Positions 1 through 7,377 of a DNA stretch of 64,000 bases are shown here, one piece after another (the first letter of the stretch is position 1; every line of letters starts with the position of its first letter). The stretch is from Bacteroidales bacterium (GTDB taxonomy: Bacteria > Bacteroidota > Bacteroidia > Bacteroidales > F082), in assembly GCA_017461665.1 (NCBI GenBank), contig JAFTXI010000013.1, positions 1 to 64,000 of the forward strand, in the 5' to 3' direction. The position numbers were made by a program, and so were the translations under genes. The notes under the pieces are model-generated. The model did no database searches, was not told the DNA's origin, and saw nothing but the letters and a program-made list of their open reading frames with translations.

Positions 1-195
1 TATAGGATACACGGATGTCCTGAATCTGCAAGTTGATCTTTGGAAATGCCAGTTCCTTTGGATAAAGTGGCGACTTTCTGTAACTCATTGAATTCCCATT
101 CCCCACTGAACTCTGGAAATCTCAAATTCGGGACATTGAGGATTCTAACTCAAATATTCTTATTTATATTCGAGAAATTTATAAAAATTGACATT

Positions 196-1122
196 ATGGA
201 AAATTTCACAAAATTTAAAAAGATTGTCGAACTATGGCAAACCGACAAACAGCCGTATGTAAAAAAATCAACATTCGCTGCCTATTCATTACTTATTACC
301 AACCACCTATTACCAGCATTTGCTGATAATGAGAATATCGTAGAAGAGAATGTTCAGCAGTTCGTATTTACAAAACTCGATGAGGGATTAAGTCAGAAAT
401 CTGTCAAAGATATTCTGATTGTGCTGAAGATGGTATTACGTTTTGGCGTTAAACATAATCTTATCCCACATCACCAAATTGACATTCGATTTCCAACAGA
501 ACGCGAACGACAAGAAGTCGAAGTATTGAGTAAAACCAACCAACGTAAGATAATGGAATTCGTGCGAGAAAATTTCACTTTCCAGAATCTTGGTATATAC
601 ATTTGTCTAAGTGCAGGATTACGCATCGGAGAAGTGTGTGCTTTGACTTGGGATGATATTGACACGGAGATAGGTGTAATCAACATTACAAAAACGATTC
701 AACGAATATATCTTGTAGATGAACTTGTTAAAAGAACAGAGGTTATTATTGATAGTCCTAAATCAAAAAATTCAATACGAGAAATTCCGATGACAAAAGA
801 TTTGTTACGTTTAATTAAGCCGTTAAAAAAAGTCGTTAACGGTTCGTTCTATGTACTTACAAACTCAGCAAAACCTACCGAACCACGCACATATCGCAAC
901 TACTATAAGCGACTCATGAGACAACTTAATATTCCAGATTTGAAATTTCACGGACTTCGTCACAGCTTTGCCACTCGTTGTATTGAAAGCAAGTGCGATT
1001 ATAAGACTGTCAGCGTTTTGCTGGGACACTCAAATATCAGCACAACGCTCAATCTCTATGTCCACCCCAACATGGAGCAAAAGAAACGATGTATAGAACA
1101 GATGTTTAAGGCTTTAAAATAA
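196..1122 (+). CDS. Tyrosine-type site-specific recombinase (phage/transposon integrase family)
   Basis: Predicted 308-aa tyrosine recombinase that cuts and rejoins DNA through a 3'-phosphotyrosine intermediate. The N-terminal part (about residues 1-105) looks like a SAM-like core-binding domain. The catalytic domain shows the first Arg in GLRIGEVCALTW, the H-x-x-R box in HGLRHSFATR, the later His in LLGHSNISTT and the Tyr in LNLYVH, so all key residues appear intact. The ATG at 196 is chosen because an earlier in-frame TTG would add about 52 residues unlike the family. No excisionase, attachment site, tRNA or mobile cargo is seen beside it. It may be a stand-alone invertase-type recombinase or the relic of an element. 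The family call is firm; the target is unknown. Confidence 0.9.
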   Translation: MENFTKFKKIVELWQTDKQPYVKKSTFAAYSLLITNHLLPAFADNENIVEENVQQFVFTKLDEGLSQKSVKDILIVLKMVLRFGVKHNLIPHHQIDIRFPTERERQEVEVLSKTNQRKIMEFVRENFTFQNLGIYICLSAGLRIGEVCALTWDDIDTEIGVINITKTIQRIYLVDELVKRTEVIIDSPKSKNSIREIPMTKDLLRLIKPLKKVVNGSFYVLTNSAKPTEPRTYRNYYKRLMRQLNIPDLKFHGLRHSFATRCIESKCDYKTVSVLLGHSNISTTLNLYVHPNMEQKKRCIEQMFKALK

Positions 1123-1184
1123 TCTAATAATTGAGATCATTTATCCAAAATTTAGATTAATCATATATAATTCAATTAACTTTT

Positions 1185-1289
1185 ATGCCTTATAATAAAC
1201 GAAATACATCAGGAGCCTATCAGGGTGTAAAGTATTTCACCTTCAACGATGAGATTTTAGACGATATAAGGAAACGTATGGAGAAATAA
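1185..1289 (+). CDS. Possible 34-aa small protein or gene remnant after the integrase
   Basis: A short frame with ATG and TAA lies 62 bases after the integrase stop. It encodes a hydrophilic peptide beginning MPYNKRNTSG and ending DDIRKRMEK. No domain is recognised. It could be a real small protein cotranscribed with the recombinase, the 5' stub of a decayed gene, or chance. The downstream flank is repeat-rich, which suits a truncated gene. Confidence 0.2.
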   Translation: MPYNKRNTSGAYQGVKYFTFNDEILDDIRKRMEK

Positions 1290-1319
1290 CCACTCCTACC
1301 CCTTCCTATCACAGTCGTA

Positions 1320-1352
1320 TCAAGTTCCTGTCAAGTTCGTGTCAGGTTCGAA
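1320..1352. repeat. 11-bp tandem repeat, three copies
   Basis: Three consecutive near-identical 11-mers of the type TCAAGTTCCTG start at 1320, 1331 and 1342. They are non-coding, and heptad repeats follow directly. Confidence 0.75.
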
Positions 1353-1371
1353 GGCGGAAATTAATGCAATG

Positions 1372-1438
1372 CATAATGTTTAATTCATAATGCATAATTG
1401 GATAAATTGAAAACTGAAAGTTGAAAGTTAAAAATTGT
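1372..1438. repeat. Heptad micro-tandem repeats (CATAATG and GAAAGTT classes)
   Basis: The stretch reads as consecutive 7-mers: CATAATG, TTTAATT, CATAATG, CATAATT, then a short spacer, then GAAAACT, GAAAGTT (twice) and AAAAATT. It occupies most of the 380-base gap between the recombinase and the RhuM gene. Nothing else is seen in that gap apart from the small frame and the promoter at 1469. Confidence 0.7.
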
Positions 1439-1468
1439 TAAAATTGCAGAAGCAAGGGTTTTTCTTTA

Positions 1469-1476
1469 TACTTTTG
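1469..1476 (+). promoter_or_regulatory. -7 promoter element of the RhuM gene
   Basis: TACTTTTG matches the Bacteroidota -7 consensus TAnnTTTG. A TTG lies about 22 bases upstream as a possible -33 box. The ATG at 1503 is 26 bases downstream, which supports that start. Confidence 0.6.
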
Positions 1477-1502
1477 TAGAGAACTTTAAAAATACATGAT
1501 TT

Positions 1503-2561
1503 ATGAATAATAATTATAAGTTGTTTAGCGAAGAAGATTATGCAGATAATGTAGAGTTGTTTAATGGTGAAGAAGAAATGACAATGAATGAACAGAATAA
1601 GATAATACTCTATCAAGATGACAATGAGATAACTCGTGTCTCGGTGCGTTTTGCTGATGAAGATTTATGGTTGACACAGAATCAGTTGGCAGAGATTTAT
1701 TGCACGACGCAGCAAAATATTGCTTTGCATGTAAAAAATATATATGCTGATGGGGAGTTGAACGAGTCAACTCACAAGGATTTCTTGTTAGTTCGTCAGG
1801 AAGGTAACCGACAAGTGAAGCGTAATATTACTCATTACAATCTCGATATGATTATCGCTCTTGGTTATCGCGTTCAGTCACAAGTCGCTACTCGCTTCCG
1901 TCGTTGGGCGACAATGCGTCTTCACGAGTTTATTCAAAAGGGTTTCGCAATCGACGACGAGCGTCTCAAACAAGGAGGCAACCGTTATTTCCGTGAATTG
2001 TTACAACGTATTAGAGACATACGTAGTAGCGAACGGAATTTCTATCAACAAATAACCGATATTTACGCAACATCGACCGATTATGACCCTCGTAGCGAAA
2101 TGACAAAAATGTTCTTTGCCACTGTGCAGAATAAACTGCATTATGCAGTCCATGAAAACACTGCTGCTGAACTTATCTATAATCGTGTCGATAATGAGAA
2201 ACCATTCGTTGGAATGACAAATTTCAAAGGCAATTATGTTACAAAATACGATGTCAAGATAGCAAAGAATTATCTGTCGGAGTTGGAACTTCAACGTCTC
2301 AATCTGCTTGTTTCAGGTTTCTTGGACTTCGCTGAATTTCAAGCCTTGGAAATGAATCCTATGACAATGAAAGACTGGATTGATGCTCTCGATAATCAAA
2401 TCATCGCTCATAAACGTAACATCTTGATTGGCAATGGAAATATCTCACATCAACAAGCTATCGATAAAGCCGAGAAAGAATTTGAGATATATCGCAAACG
2501 TGAAATGCAAATGCTTGAAAGCGATTTCGATAAGATTTTAAAATCGTTAAAAGACAAATAA
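1503..2561 (+). CDS. rhuM: RhuM-family protein (virulence RhuM, PF13310-like)
   Basis: A 352-aa protein of the RhuM family, widespread in bacteria near mobile or defence-type genes and of uncertain biochemical function. The N-terminal half has the family signature: WLTQNQLAEIYCTTQQNIALH looks like a helix-turn-helix DNA-binding segment, followed by ITHYNLDMIIALGYRV and RFRRWA. The C-terminal half (about 200-352) is helical and charged, ending in a lysine-rich tail. An ATG at 1584 (MNEQNK) is an alternative start nearer the family's usual beginning, but the promoter at 1469 favours 1503. It follows a recombinase, consistent with an accessory island. No toxin partner is visible. Confidence 0.85.
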   Translation: MNNNYKLFSEEDYADNVELFNGEEEMTMNEQNKIILYQDDNEITRVSVRFADEDLWLTQNQLAEIYCTTQQNIALHVKNIYADGELNESTHKDFLLVRQEGNRQVKRNITHYNLDMIIALGYRVQSQVATRFRRWATMRLHEFIQKGFAIDDERLKQGGNRYFRELLQRIRDIRSSERNFYQQITDIYATSTDYDPRSEMTKMFFATVQNKLHYAVHENTAAELIYNRVDNEKPFVGMTNFKGNYVTKYDVKIAKNYLSELELQRLNLLVSGFLDFAEFQALEMNPMTMKDWIDALDNQIIAHKRNILIGNGNISHQQAIDKAEKEFEIYRKREMQMLESDFDKILKSLKDK

Positions 2562-2648
2562 AAAGCATAAATTCAATTCATAATTTAAGGAATAAAGGCA
2601 TAAAGGGTCAGAGCCCTAAAGTAATTTTCCATTTTCAATTAAAAAAAT

Positions 2649-2677
2649 CTGTTGGCTGTTGGCTGTTGTCTGTTGGC
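2649..2677. repeat. Heptad repeat CTGTTGG, four units
   Basis: Four head-to-tail 7-mers (CTGTTGG three times, CTGTTGT once) end 7 bases before the -7 box of ftsE. This is the complement of the CAACAGA class found upstream of two other promoters and inside murB and the methylase. Confidence 0.85.
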
Positions 2678-2683
2678 TTTTAT

Positions 2684-2691
2684 TATTTTTG
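2684..2691 (+). promoter_or_regulatory. -7 promoter element of ftsE
   Basis: TATTTTTG fits TAnnTTTG and lies 17 bases before the ATG. The CTGTTGG array occupies the -33 region, so its repeated TTG may act as the upstream box. Confidence 0.6.
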
Positions 2692-2708
2692 CATAAATAT
2701 TTTTCACA

Positions 2709-3386
2709 ATGGGAAGCGTCATATCATTAAAGGAAGCTGCTATATTTCAGCATAAGAAATGTGTCTTGAAAGATGTCAATTTTGAAATCAACGAGGGTGA
2801 GTTCGTATATCTCATCGGCAAAACGGGTAGCGGTAAGTCGTCGCTGCTCAAGACTTTATATGCCGACCTCCCCGCAAAACAAGGCGAGATTCAAATCGTC
2901 GATTACGACCTCCGCAAAATTAGACGCCGCGATATTCCCATGCTGAGAAGAAAGATAGGCATCGTATTCCAAGACTTCCAGCTTCTTTTCGACCGCAGCG
3001 TCGAAGAAAACCTCGCCTTCGTATTAGACGCGACAGGATGGAAAGACAAAAACAAAATATCTAAAAGAATCGATGAAGTGCTGCATCAGGTAGGACTTCC
3101 TCATAAACGCAAGTCGATGCCTCATCAATTATCCGGTGGTGAACAACAGAGCGTCGCCGTGGCAAGAGCACTTCTCAACGACCCAAAACTCATCCTCGCC
3201 GATGAACCTACAGGCAACCTTGACCCGGAAACAACAAACGACATCATGAACCTCCTTTTAGACATCAGCGCCAAAGGAAAGACAATATTGATGGCAACTC
3301 ATAACTATAACCTCATTCTGAAATATCCTTCAAGAATAATAAAATGCGACGAAGGAACGGTGATAGACAAGAAAATTGAAAACTGA
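2709..3386 (+). CDS. ftsE: FtsE-like ABC transporter ATP-binding protein
   Basis: A 225-aa cytoplasmic ATPase of the FtsE/LolD type. FtsE pairs with the membrane protein FtsX to control cell-wall hydrolysis at the septum. All ABC motifs are visible: Walker A GKTGSGKS (about 36-43), the Q-loop in IVFQDFQLL, signature LSGGEQQ, Walker [13 protein letters not shown] and the H-loop ATHN. The length fits the family. No ftsX is next to it, which fits the dispersed arrangement seen in Bacteroidota. The last residues KIEN and the TGA stop are written by a GAAAATT/GAAAACT heptad repeat that continues into the gap, so the native C-terminus may have been replaced. LolD is the alternative assignment. Confidence 0.85.
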   Translation: MGSVISLKEAAIFQHKKCVLKDVNFEINEGEFVYLIGKTGSGKSSLLKTLYADLPAKQGEIQIVDYDLRKIRRRDIPMLRRKIGIVFQDFQLLFDRSVEENLAFVLDATGWKDKNKISKRIDEVLHQVGLPHKRKSMPHQLSGGEQQSVAVARALLNDPKLILADEPTGNLDPETTNDIMNLLLDISAKGKTILMATHNYNLILKYPSRIIKCDEGTVIDKKIEN

Positions 3387-3419
3387 AAATTGTCAATTGT
3401 TAATTGTCAATTTTCAACG
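3371..3419. repeat. Heptad repeat containing the stop codons of two convergent genes
   Basis: Seven consecutive 7-mers (GAAAATT, GAAAACT, GAAAATT, GTCAATT, GTTAATT, GTCAATT, TTCAACG). The ftsE stop (3384-3386) and the methylase stop on the other strand (3400-3402) both lie inside the array. Confidence 0.85.
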
Positions 3420-4956
3420 GTAACATCTCTAAGTCGCTGCGTAATATCTTATGTGTGTTGAAGATGCTTTTGAAAAGCCAGTTCATGAACTCGGAGTTCA
3501 GTTGTTCGCAGACTTGTTCGTAGGTCAATGGAAAATCGTCATTTAAGATAAAGAGGTTGGCACTGTTCAGTATATATCGTTGCTCCGTATCGTGATAACA
3601 TATTATCTTATTGGAAATGAATCGATAAATGATTTTATCTTTAGCTTCGTAAAATTTTCTGTCGGCTACTTGACGACACTCTTCTAAATTTTTATTAATA
3701 AACAAAGAAGGCTGAGCAAGCTTATCAAAGAAAACATCTTTACCTCTGTAAATCGGGACATCATCGGGAAGCGGATTCTTACGACAGAGTCTCGCATTGT
3801 TACCTGTGATAATTCCTAACGCCCATTGCGCATTGTCTTTCAAAGTGATATACGGACGAGAGAAGGCGTCTCTGATAATCTCACAAGAGGCTTCATCTGT
3901 ATAATAATTCAAGATATGCTTAGGAATATCGAAGAAACTTCTCTGAGAACGTAAATGTTTTTTAACATTATAAATCTCACAAGAAATTATATTATCATTT
4001 AACATCTGTTGTCCGTTGTCAGTCGTCTGTTGTCCTCTTGCAACAAAAGCTACGGCTTTAGTTATCAAGCCTTCAAAAGCTTTGTCGTAATCGATGATTC
4101 TTTTGATTTGCAAGTTCAACAACGACTTCCGAGCATCTTCAAAAGTAGATATATTAAAGAACGATTCTGGCAATAACATTCCAATCTTTCCATCTTCTTT
4201 TAACATTTTCAGACAAGCAAAATAAAACAATGCCGAAGTGTCATTACTGTTGCCCGAATTATATAACGAAGAATATCTAACTTTATCTACCTTCTTGATT
4301 TTCTTACCCCAAGGCGGATTCGTAAAGATGTAATCGAATTTAATATTCTTAAAAATGGACAATGTCTGTTGACCGTTGTCTGTTGTCTGTTGGTTTAAGA
4401 AATCAGCGCAAATGATATTATCACTTTCGTATCCGCTTATTTCTTTTATTCTTTTCTTTGTGATGAAGACAGCATTTGCGTCTATATCAAAGCCGTAAAT
4501 ATTTTCAGGAGAGAATCCTTTTCTTATCGCTTCGATAATAAAATTACCGGAACCGCAGCAAGGATCTAAAAAAGTCTTTTCTTTAAAATCGTTAATATCT
4601 TTCATCATATCCTCAACTATATATTGAGGCGTGTAATAGATTCCTTCCTTGTTCTTGTATGATTCTGAAAGAGATGACTCATAAATCTCAGAGATTATCT
4701 CAGCAGATGTATCTGATTCCAAATCGCGTTTTATCTTTTCCGATAAGACTTCATGGTCGTGTAAATCTTTGTACTGTTTATTGGCTCTCGATGATAACTT
4801 AATATTTTTTAAGTATTTCTCCTTAAACTCGTCGATGTCGTTTTGTGTCAGATAATTACCTGTCTTTTTCAAAATACCTTCCTTAATCCAATTGTGCAGA
4901 CTCACAACAGATACGTTGAGTTGCTCAGAAGCAGATTTTAAGGTAAGGATTTTCAT
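3400..4956 (-). CDS. Orphan N6-adenine DNA methyltransferase with N-terminal HTH (Eco57I/TaqI-like)
   Basis: A 518-aa S-adenosylmethionine-dependent DNA adenine methylase. Residues 1-50 form an excisionase/MerR-like HTH (LNVSVVSLHNWIKEG). The methylase fold follows: motif X GIYYTP (105-110), motif I DPCCGSGNF (131-139), acidic GFDID (155-159), ADFL (184-187) and catalytic NPPWGK (213-218), then a target-recognition region. Two nearly identical inserts, QQTTDNGQQ, occur at about 189-197 (between ADFL and NPPW) and about 308-317. Both are encoded by 7-bp repeats. The C-terminal KIDN and its stop also come from a repeat. No restriction endonuclease is adjacent, so it is an orphan methylase or a type IIG remnant. 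Catalytic motifs are intact; activity despite the inserts is inferred. Confidence 0.85.
   Translation of the reverse strand: MKILTLKSASEQLNVSVVSLHNWIKEGILKKTGNYLTQNDIDEFKEKYLKNIKLSSRANKQYKDLHDHEVLSEKIKRDLESDTSAEIISEIYESSLSESYKNKEGIYYTPQYIVEDMMKDINDFKEKTFLDPCCGSGNFIIEAIRKGFSPENIYGFDIDANAVFITKKRIKEISGYESDNIICADFLNQQTTDNGQQTLSIFKNIKFDYIFTNPPWGKKIKKVDKVRYSSLYNSGNSNDTSALFYFACLKMLKEDGKIGMLLPESFFNISTFEDARKSLLNLQIKRIIDYDKAFEGLITKAVAFVARGQQTTDNGQQMLNDNIISCEIYNVKKHLRSQRSFFDIPKHILNYYTDEASCEIIRDAFSRPYITLKDNAQWALGIITGNNARLCRKNPLPDDVPIYRGKDVFFDKLAQPSLFINKNLEECRQVADRKFYEAKDKIIYRFISNKIICYHDTEQRYILNSANLFILNDDFPLTYEQVCEQLNSEFMNWLFKSIFNTHKILRSDLEMLPLKIDN
4006..4034. repeat. In-frame heptad repeat inside the methylase (second insert)
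   Basis: Four units of the CTGTTGT class (CTGTTGT, CCGTTGT, CAGTCGT, CTGTTGT), read in frame on the minus strand as QQTTDNGQQ. Confidence 0.85.
4366..4393. repeat. In-frame heptad repeat inside the methylase (first insert)
   Basis: Four exact 7-bp steps (CTGTTGA, CCGTTGT, CTGTTGT, CTGTTGG) encode QQTTDNGQQ between methylase motifs III and IV. Confidence 0.85.
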
Positions 4957-5010
4957 TTAGTTTAAAGTTTGATACAATTTTTCAGTTTCAAAGGGAGTGT
5001 GCGATCGTCA

Positions 5011-5053
5011 CTTCGACAGGCTCATTGACCGGCGGTACCTGAGCTTGTCAAAG
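5011..5053. repeat. GC-rich hairpin element between the methylase and a glycosyltransferase
   Basis: CTTCGACAGGCTCA and TGAGCTTGTCAAAG form a 14-bp stem with two imperfect pairs around a 15-base loop. It is much more GC-rich than its flanks and resembles REP-type intergenic palindromes. There is no strong T-run, so a terminator is less likely. Confidence 0.6.
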
Positions 5054-5061
5054 GCACATTT

Positions 5062-6192
5062 TCAATTTTCAGTTATCAGCTTCATCAATAAATCCGTTGC
5101 CTCGTCGATGTCGTAAAATTTCTTCATGTTTTTTCTGCGGCGTTCTATCTGATGTGCATCAAATTTACGTGGCATCAGTTCATCAACGGCAAATCGTATA
5201 GAATTGGAATCGTTGACGATATAACATAACCCATTGACATCTAATCCCTCAACCATCTTATCGTTGACGAGACAGAAGCGTCCGTTGAAAAGTATGTTCA
5301 ACAATTTTAACTTCAAGCCTGTCGCCTGTTCAGTAACAAGTATGTTAATATGCGCATGACGAATCAAATCAAACAGAACCTGATCATTCGGACTATCGAT
5401 AAGTTCTATATTCGGGACATTCTCAATAAGTTTCACGAGATGAGGTGGCGGATTCATGCCGGCAATCTTCAGCTTAACGTCAAATGTCTCAAATGTCTCA
5501 ACAAGTATTTCTGCTGCACGATAATTCTCCGAAACAGAAAGATTGCCATGATACAAGACGTAATCGCTGCTACCTTCAAGTATATCTACTTCAGTATAAG
5601 CATTATACGCCGTAACCTTATAAACGTTTTTATATCTGCTTGAAAAATATTCGTAGTCTTTTTGAGAAATTGCCAAAATAGCTTTTGCTTTGTTTAATAC
5701 AGGCTCAAAGTCTCTCAACTTCGCAACTTCCTGTTTCAGATATAATTTCTTCTTCGAATCGACTTCCACCTTGGCAAGATGTTCGTAATATTCATGTTCA
5801 ACATTATGTGCACGAACTATGACGTTTCTATTCTGTATCTCTTCGTAAGTCAACAATTTACAGCAATGTAGACCTTCCAACAGAATTGGATAGTCGTCTT
5901 TTTTTAGATTCTCCAGAAGCTCCTGAGAGTCGCGGGAACATACGATATACGGAAGTGGATTGAACAACTTTCCAAGCTTAGTGTCTCTCTTGTAATAATT
6001 TACAGAGTAACAGAAGCTTTCTAAATATTCCGAATGCTCGCGTCCGTATTCGTAACAATGTAAATGAATTTTAACACCGCGTTTTGAGAGTTCCTTTATT
6101 CTAAAAAAAACGTCGATAACTCCGCCGTAATTGGCAGGATATGGAATGTCGAAACTGACTATATGTAAATGTTTTTCAGATGTATTGTTCAT
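5062..6192 (-). CDS. Glycosyltransferase (GT4-like, GT-B fold)
   Basis: A 376-aa cytoplasmic glycosyltransferase, probably acting in surface polysaccharide or glycolipid synthesis. The N-terminal Rossmann-like domain opens with HIVSFDIPYPANYGG, a glycine-rich donor-loop pattern typical of GT4 enzymes. VRAHNVEHEYYEHL follows mid-way, and the C-terminal half has VLYHGNLSVSENYRAA and EQATGLKLKLLNILFNG, the nucleotide-sugar-binding half of a GT-B fold. The ATG at 6192 is used because the longer frame begins with TTG. It overlaps the upstream glycosyltransferase by 17 bases, so the two are translationally coupled. Its C-terminal TEN-stop is written by a GAAAATT-type repeat. The sugar specificity cannot be told. 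Confidence 0.8.
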   Translation of the reverse strand: MNNTSEKHLHIVSFDIPYPANYGGVIDVFFRIKELSKRGVKIHLHCYEYGREHSEYLESFCYSVNYYKRDTKLGKLFNPLPYIVCSRDSQELLENLKKDDYPILLEGLHCCKLLTYEEIQNRNVIVRAHNVEHEYYEHLAKVEVDSKKKLYLKQEVAKLRDFEPVLNKAKAILAISQKDYEYFSSRYKNVYKVTAYNAYTEVDILEGSSDYVLYHGNLSVSENYRAAEILVETFETFDVKLKIAGMNPPPHLVKLIENVPNIELIDSPNDQVLFDLIRHAHINILVTEQATGLKLKLLNILFNGRFCLVNDKMVEGLDVNGLCYIVNDSNSIRFAVDELMPRKFDAHQIERRRKNMKKFYDIDEATDLLMKLITEN

Positions 6193-7291
6193 AAATCTCA
6201 ATCAAAGTTTTTTCTTCGTTTTCCCAACATAAGTCTTGAGCCGCGAAGTTAAGATTATTTTTCCAAGTTTTCAAAGTCTCCTCATCGGAGATGACTTCAT
6301 TAATTTTCTCAGCTATATGCTTAGGATTGTGTTCGTCGATAAAAGTACCGATATTATATTCTCTGATAATACGTTCTATCTCAGGAAGATGCGACGCAAT
6401 TATAGGAACGTTGGCTTGTATGTAATCGAACAGTTTATTTGGCAGACTGAAGAGATAATTCAGATTGTTGGCTTTATCTAAGGTAAAACCTACTTCTGCT
6501 AAACGCGTAATTGCCATCATTTCTTTGTAAGGCATTCGAGGATAGAAACGCACTCTGTCTTCCCAATGATTCTCAGTCACTTTCTGTTTAAGCAAAGGCA
6601 AAACGTCGCCGCCACCTATTATTAATAAGATACAATTTTCTAAATATTGCATCGCCTCGACGAGTTCTTCGGAGCCGCGATGAATGTTGATTCCAGAGCC
6701 TTGAAGTATAAGAATATGTTTATCTTCAGGGAGGTTAAGAGCTTCACGCGTTGTTGGTTCAGGCAGCATCTTGCGCATCGGAATGTTTCTAATCACATGA
6801 ACCTTAATACCATACTTCTCACGAAAGAGATTCGCAATAGATTCATTTACAGTTATCATCTCTTTCATCCTCGGCAAGATAAACTCTTCTATCGTACGCC
6901 ATACTTTCTGAACTTTAGGACGACTTACGAGTTCCGGCACTTCCGTAAAATACTCGTGACTGTCGTAAATGAGTTTCGTTCTCTTTATCTTAGAAATTAA
7001 AAACGAAGGCAACAAAGTATCTAAGTCGTTCGACAGCAGACAATCGGCACGATGGAAAAGCAGAAACAAAAATAATCTTATATTGTATTCCGCATAAAAC
7101 AAAGGTCCTTTCTCAAAAATGAGTTTCATTCTATGAGAACGATACGGACGCTCGTCCATCGGCGGACTTTTTCTTTGCTCACGACCGACCAACAACACCT
7201 CGAAGCCTGCTTTCTGAAGTGTAAGACACGACTTATTGACCCTTTGGTCTGTCACTAAGTCATTGATTACCGATACAATAACACGTTTCAA
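6176..7291 (-). CDS. Glycosyltransferase family 4 protein, TTG start
   Basis: A 371-aa GT-B glycosyltransferase. It begins MKRVIVSVINDLVTDQRV, as related Bacteroidota enzymes do. It has a DSHEYF motif near the domain junction, ILQGSGINIHRGSEELVEAM at the start of the C-terminal donor domain, and the GT4 acidic region around FDYIQANVPIIAS. The start must be TTG at 7289-7291: no ATG or GTG lies between it and the upstream in-frame stop, and the next Met is about 50 residues in, inside conserved sequence. It is the first gene of a two-gene unit with the next glycosyltransferase and diverges from murB. Substrate unknown. Confidence 0.8.
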   Translation of the reverse strand: MKRVIVSVINDLVTDQRVNKSCLTLQKAGFEVLLVGREQRKSPPMDERPYRSHRMKLIFEKGPLFYAEYNIRLFLFLLFHRADCLLSNDLDTLLPSFLISKIKRTKLIYDSHEYFTEVPELVSRPKVQKVWRTIEEFILPRMKEMITVNESIANLFREKYGIKVHVIRNIPMRKMLPEPTTREALNLPEDKHILILQGSGINIHRGSEELVEAMQYLENCILLIIGGGDVLPLLKQKVTENHWEDRVRFYPRMPYKEMMAITRLAEVGFTLDKANNLNYLFSLPNKLFDYIQANVPIIASHLPEIERIIREYNIGTFIDEHNPKHIAEKINEVISDEETLKTWKNNLNFAAQDLCWENEEKTLIEIYEQYI

Positions 7292-7354
7292 TTTTAAAAT
7301 ATTTTTGAGTTTATAAATTTATATCTTTTATGCCTATTTTTCGCAAAAAAAAAT

Positions 7355-7362
7355 TAATTTTG
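7355..7362 (+). promoter_or_regulatory. -7 promoter element of murB
   Basis: TAATTTTG matches TAnnTTTG and lies 15 bases before the ATG at 7378. It lies inside the longer possible frame that begins at 7330, so 7378 is the better start. Confidence 0.5.
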
Positions 7363-7377
7363 AAAAAAAATATTTCC

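Noticed and set aside
1..195. Gene or tRNA at the left edge
   Set aside because: No tRNA-like arms or convincing start were seen; the only open frame is an upstream TTG extension of the recombinase.
196..2561. Prophage or integrative element
   Set aside because: Only a recombinase and RhuM are seen; there are no structural, replication or transfer genes, no attachment repeats and no tRNA target in the window.
3400..4956. A complete restriction-modification system
   Set aside because: Only the methylase is present; neighbouring genes are ftsE-like and glycosyltransferases, with no endonuclease or specificity subunit.
7330..7377. Earlier MurB start
   Set aside because: It adds a basic stretch not found in MurB and lies upstream of the likely -7 element at 7355.
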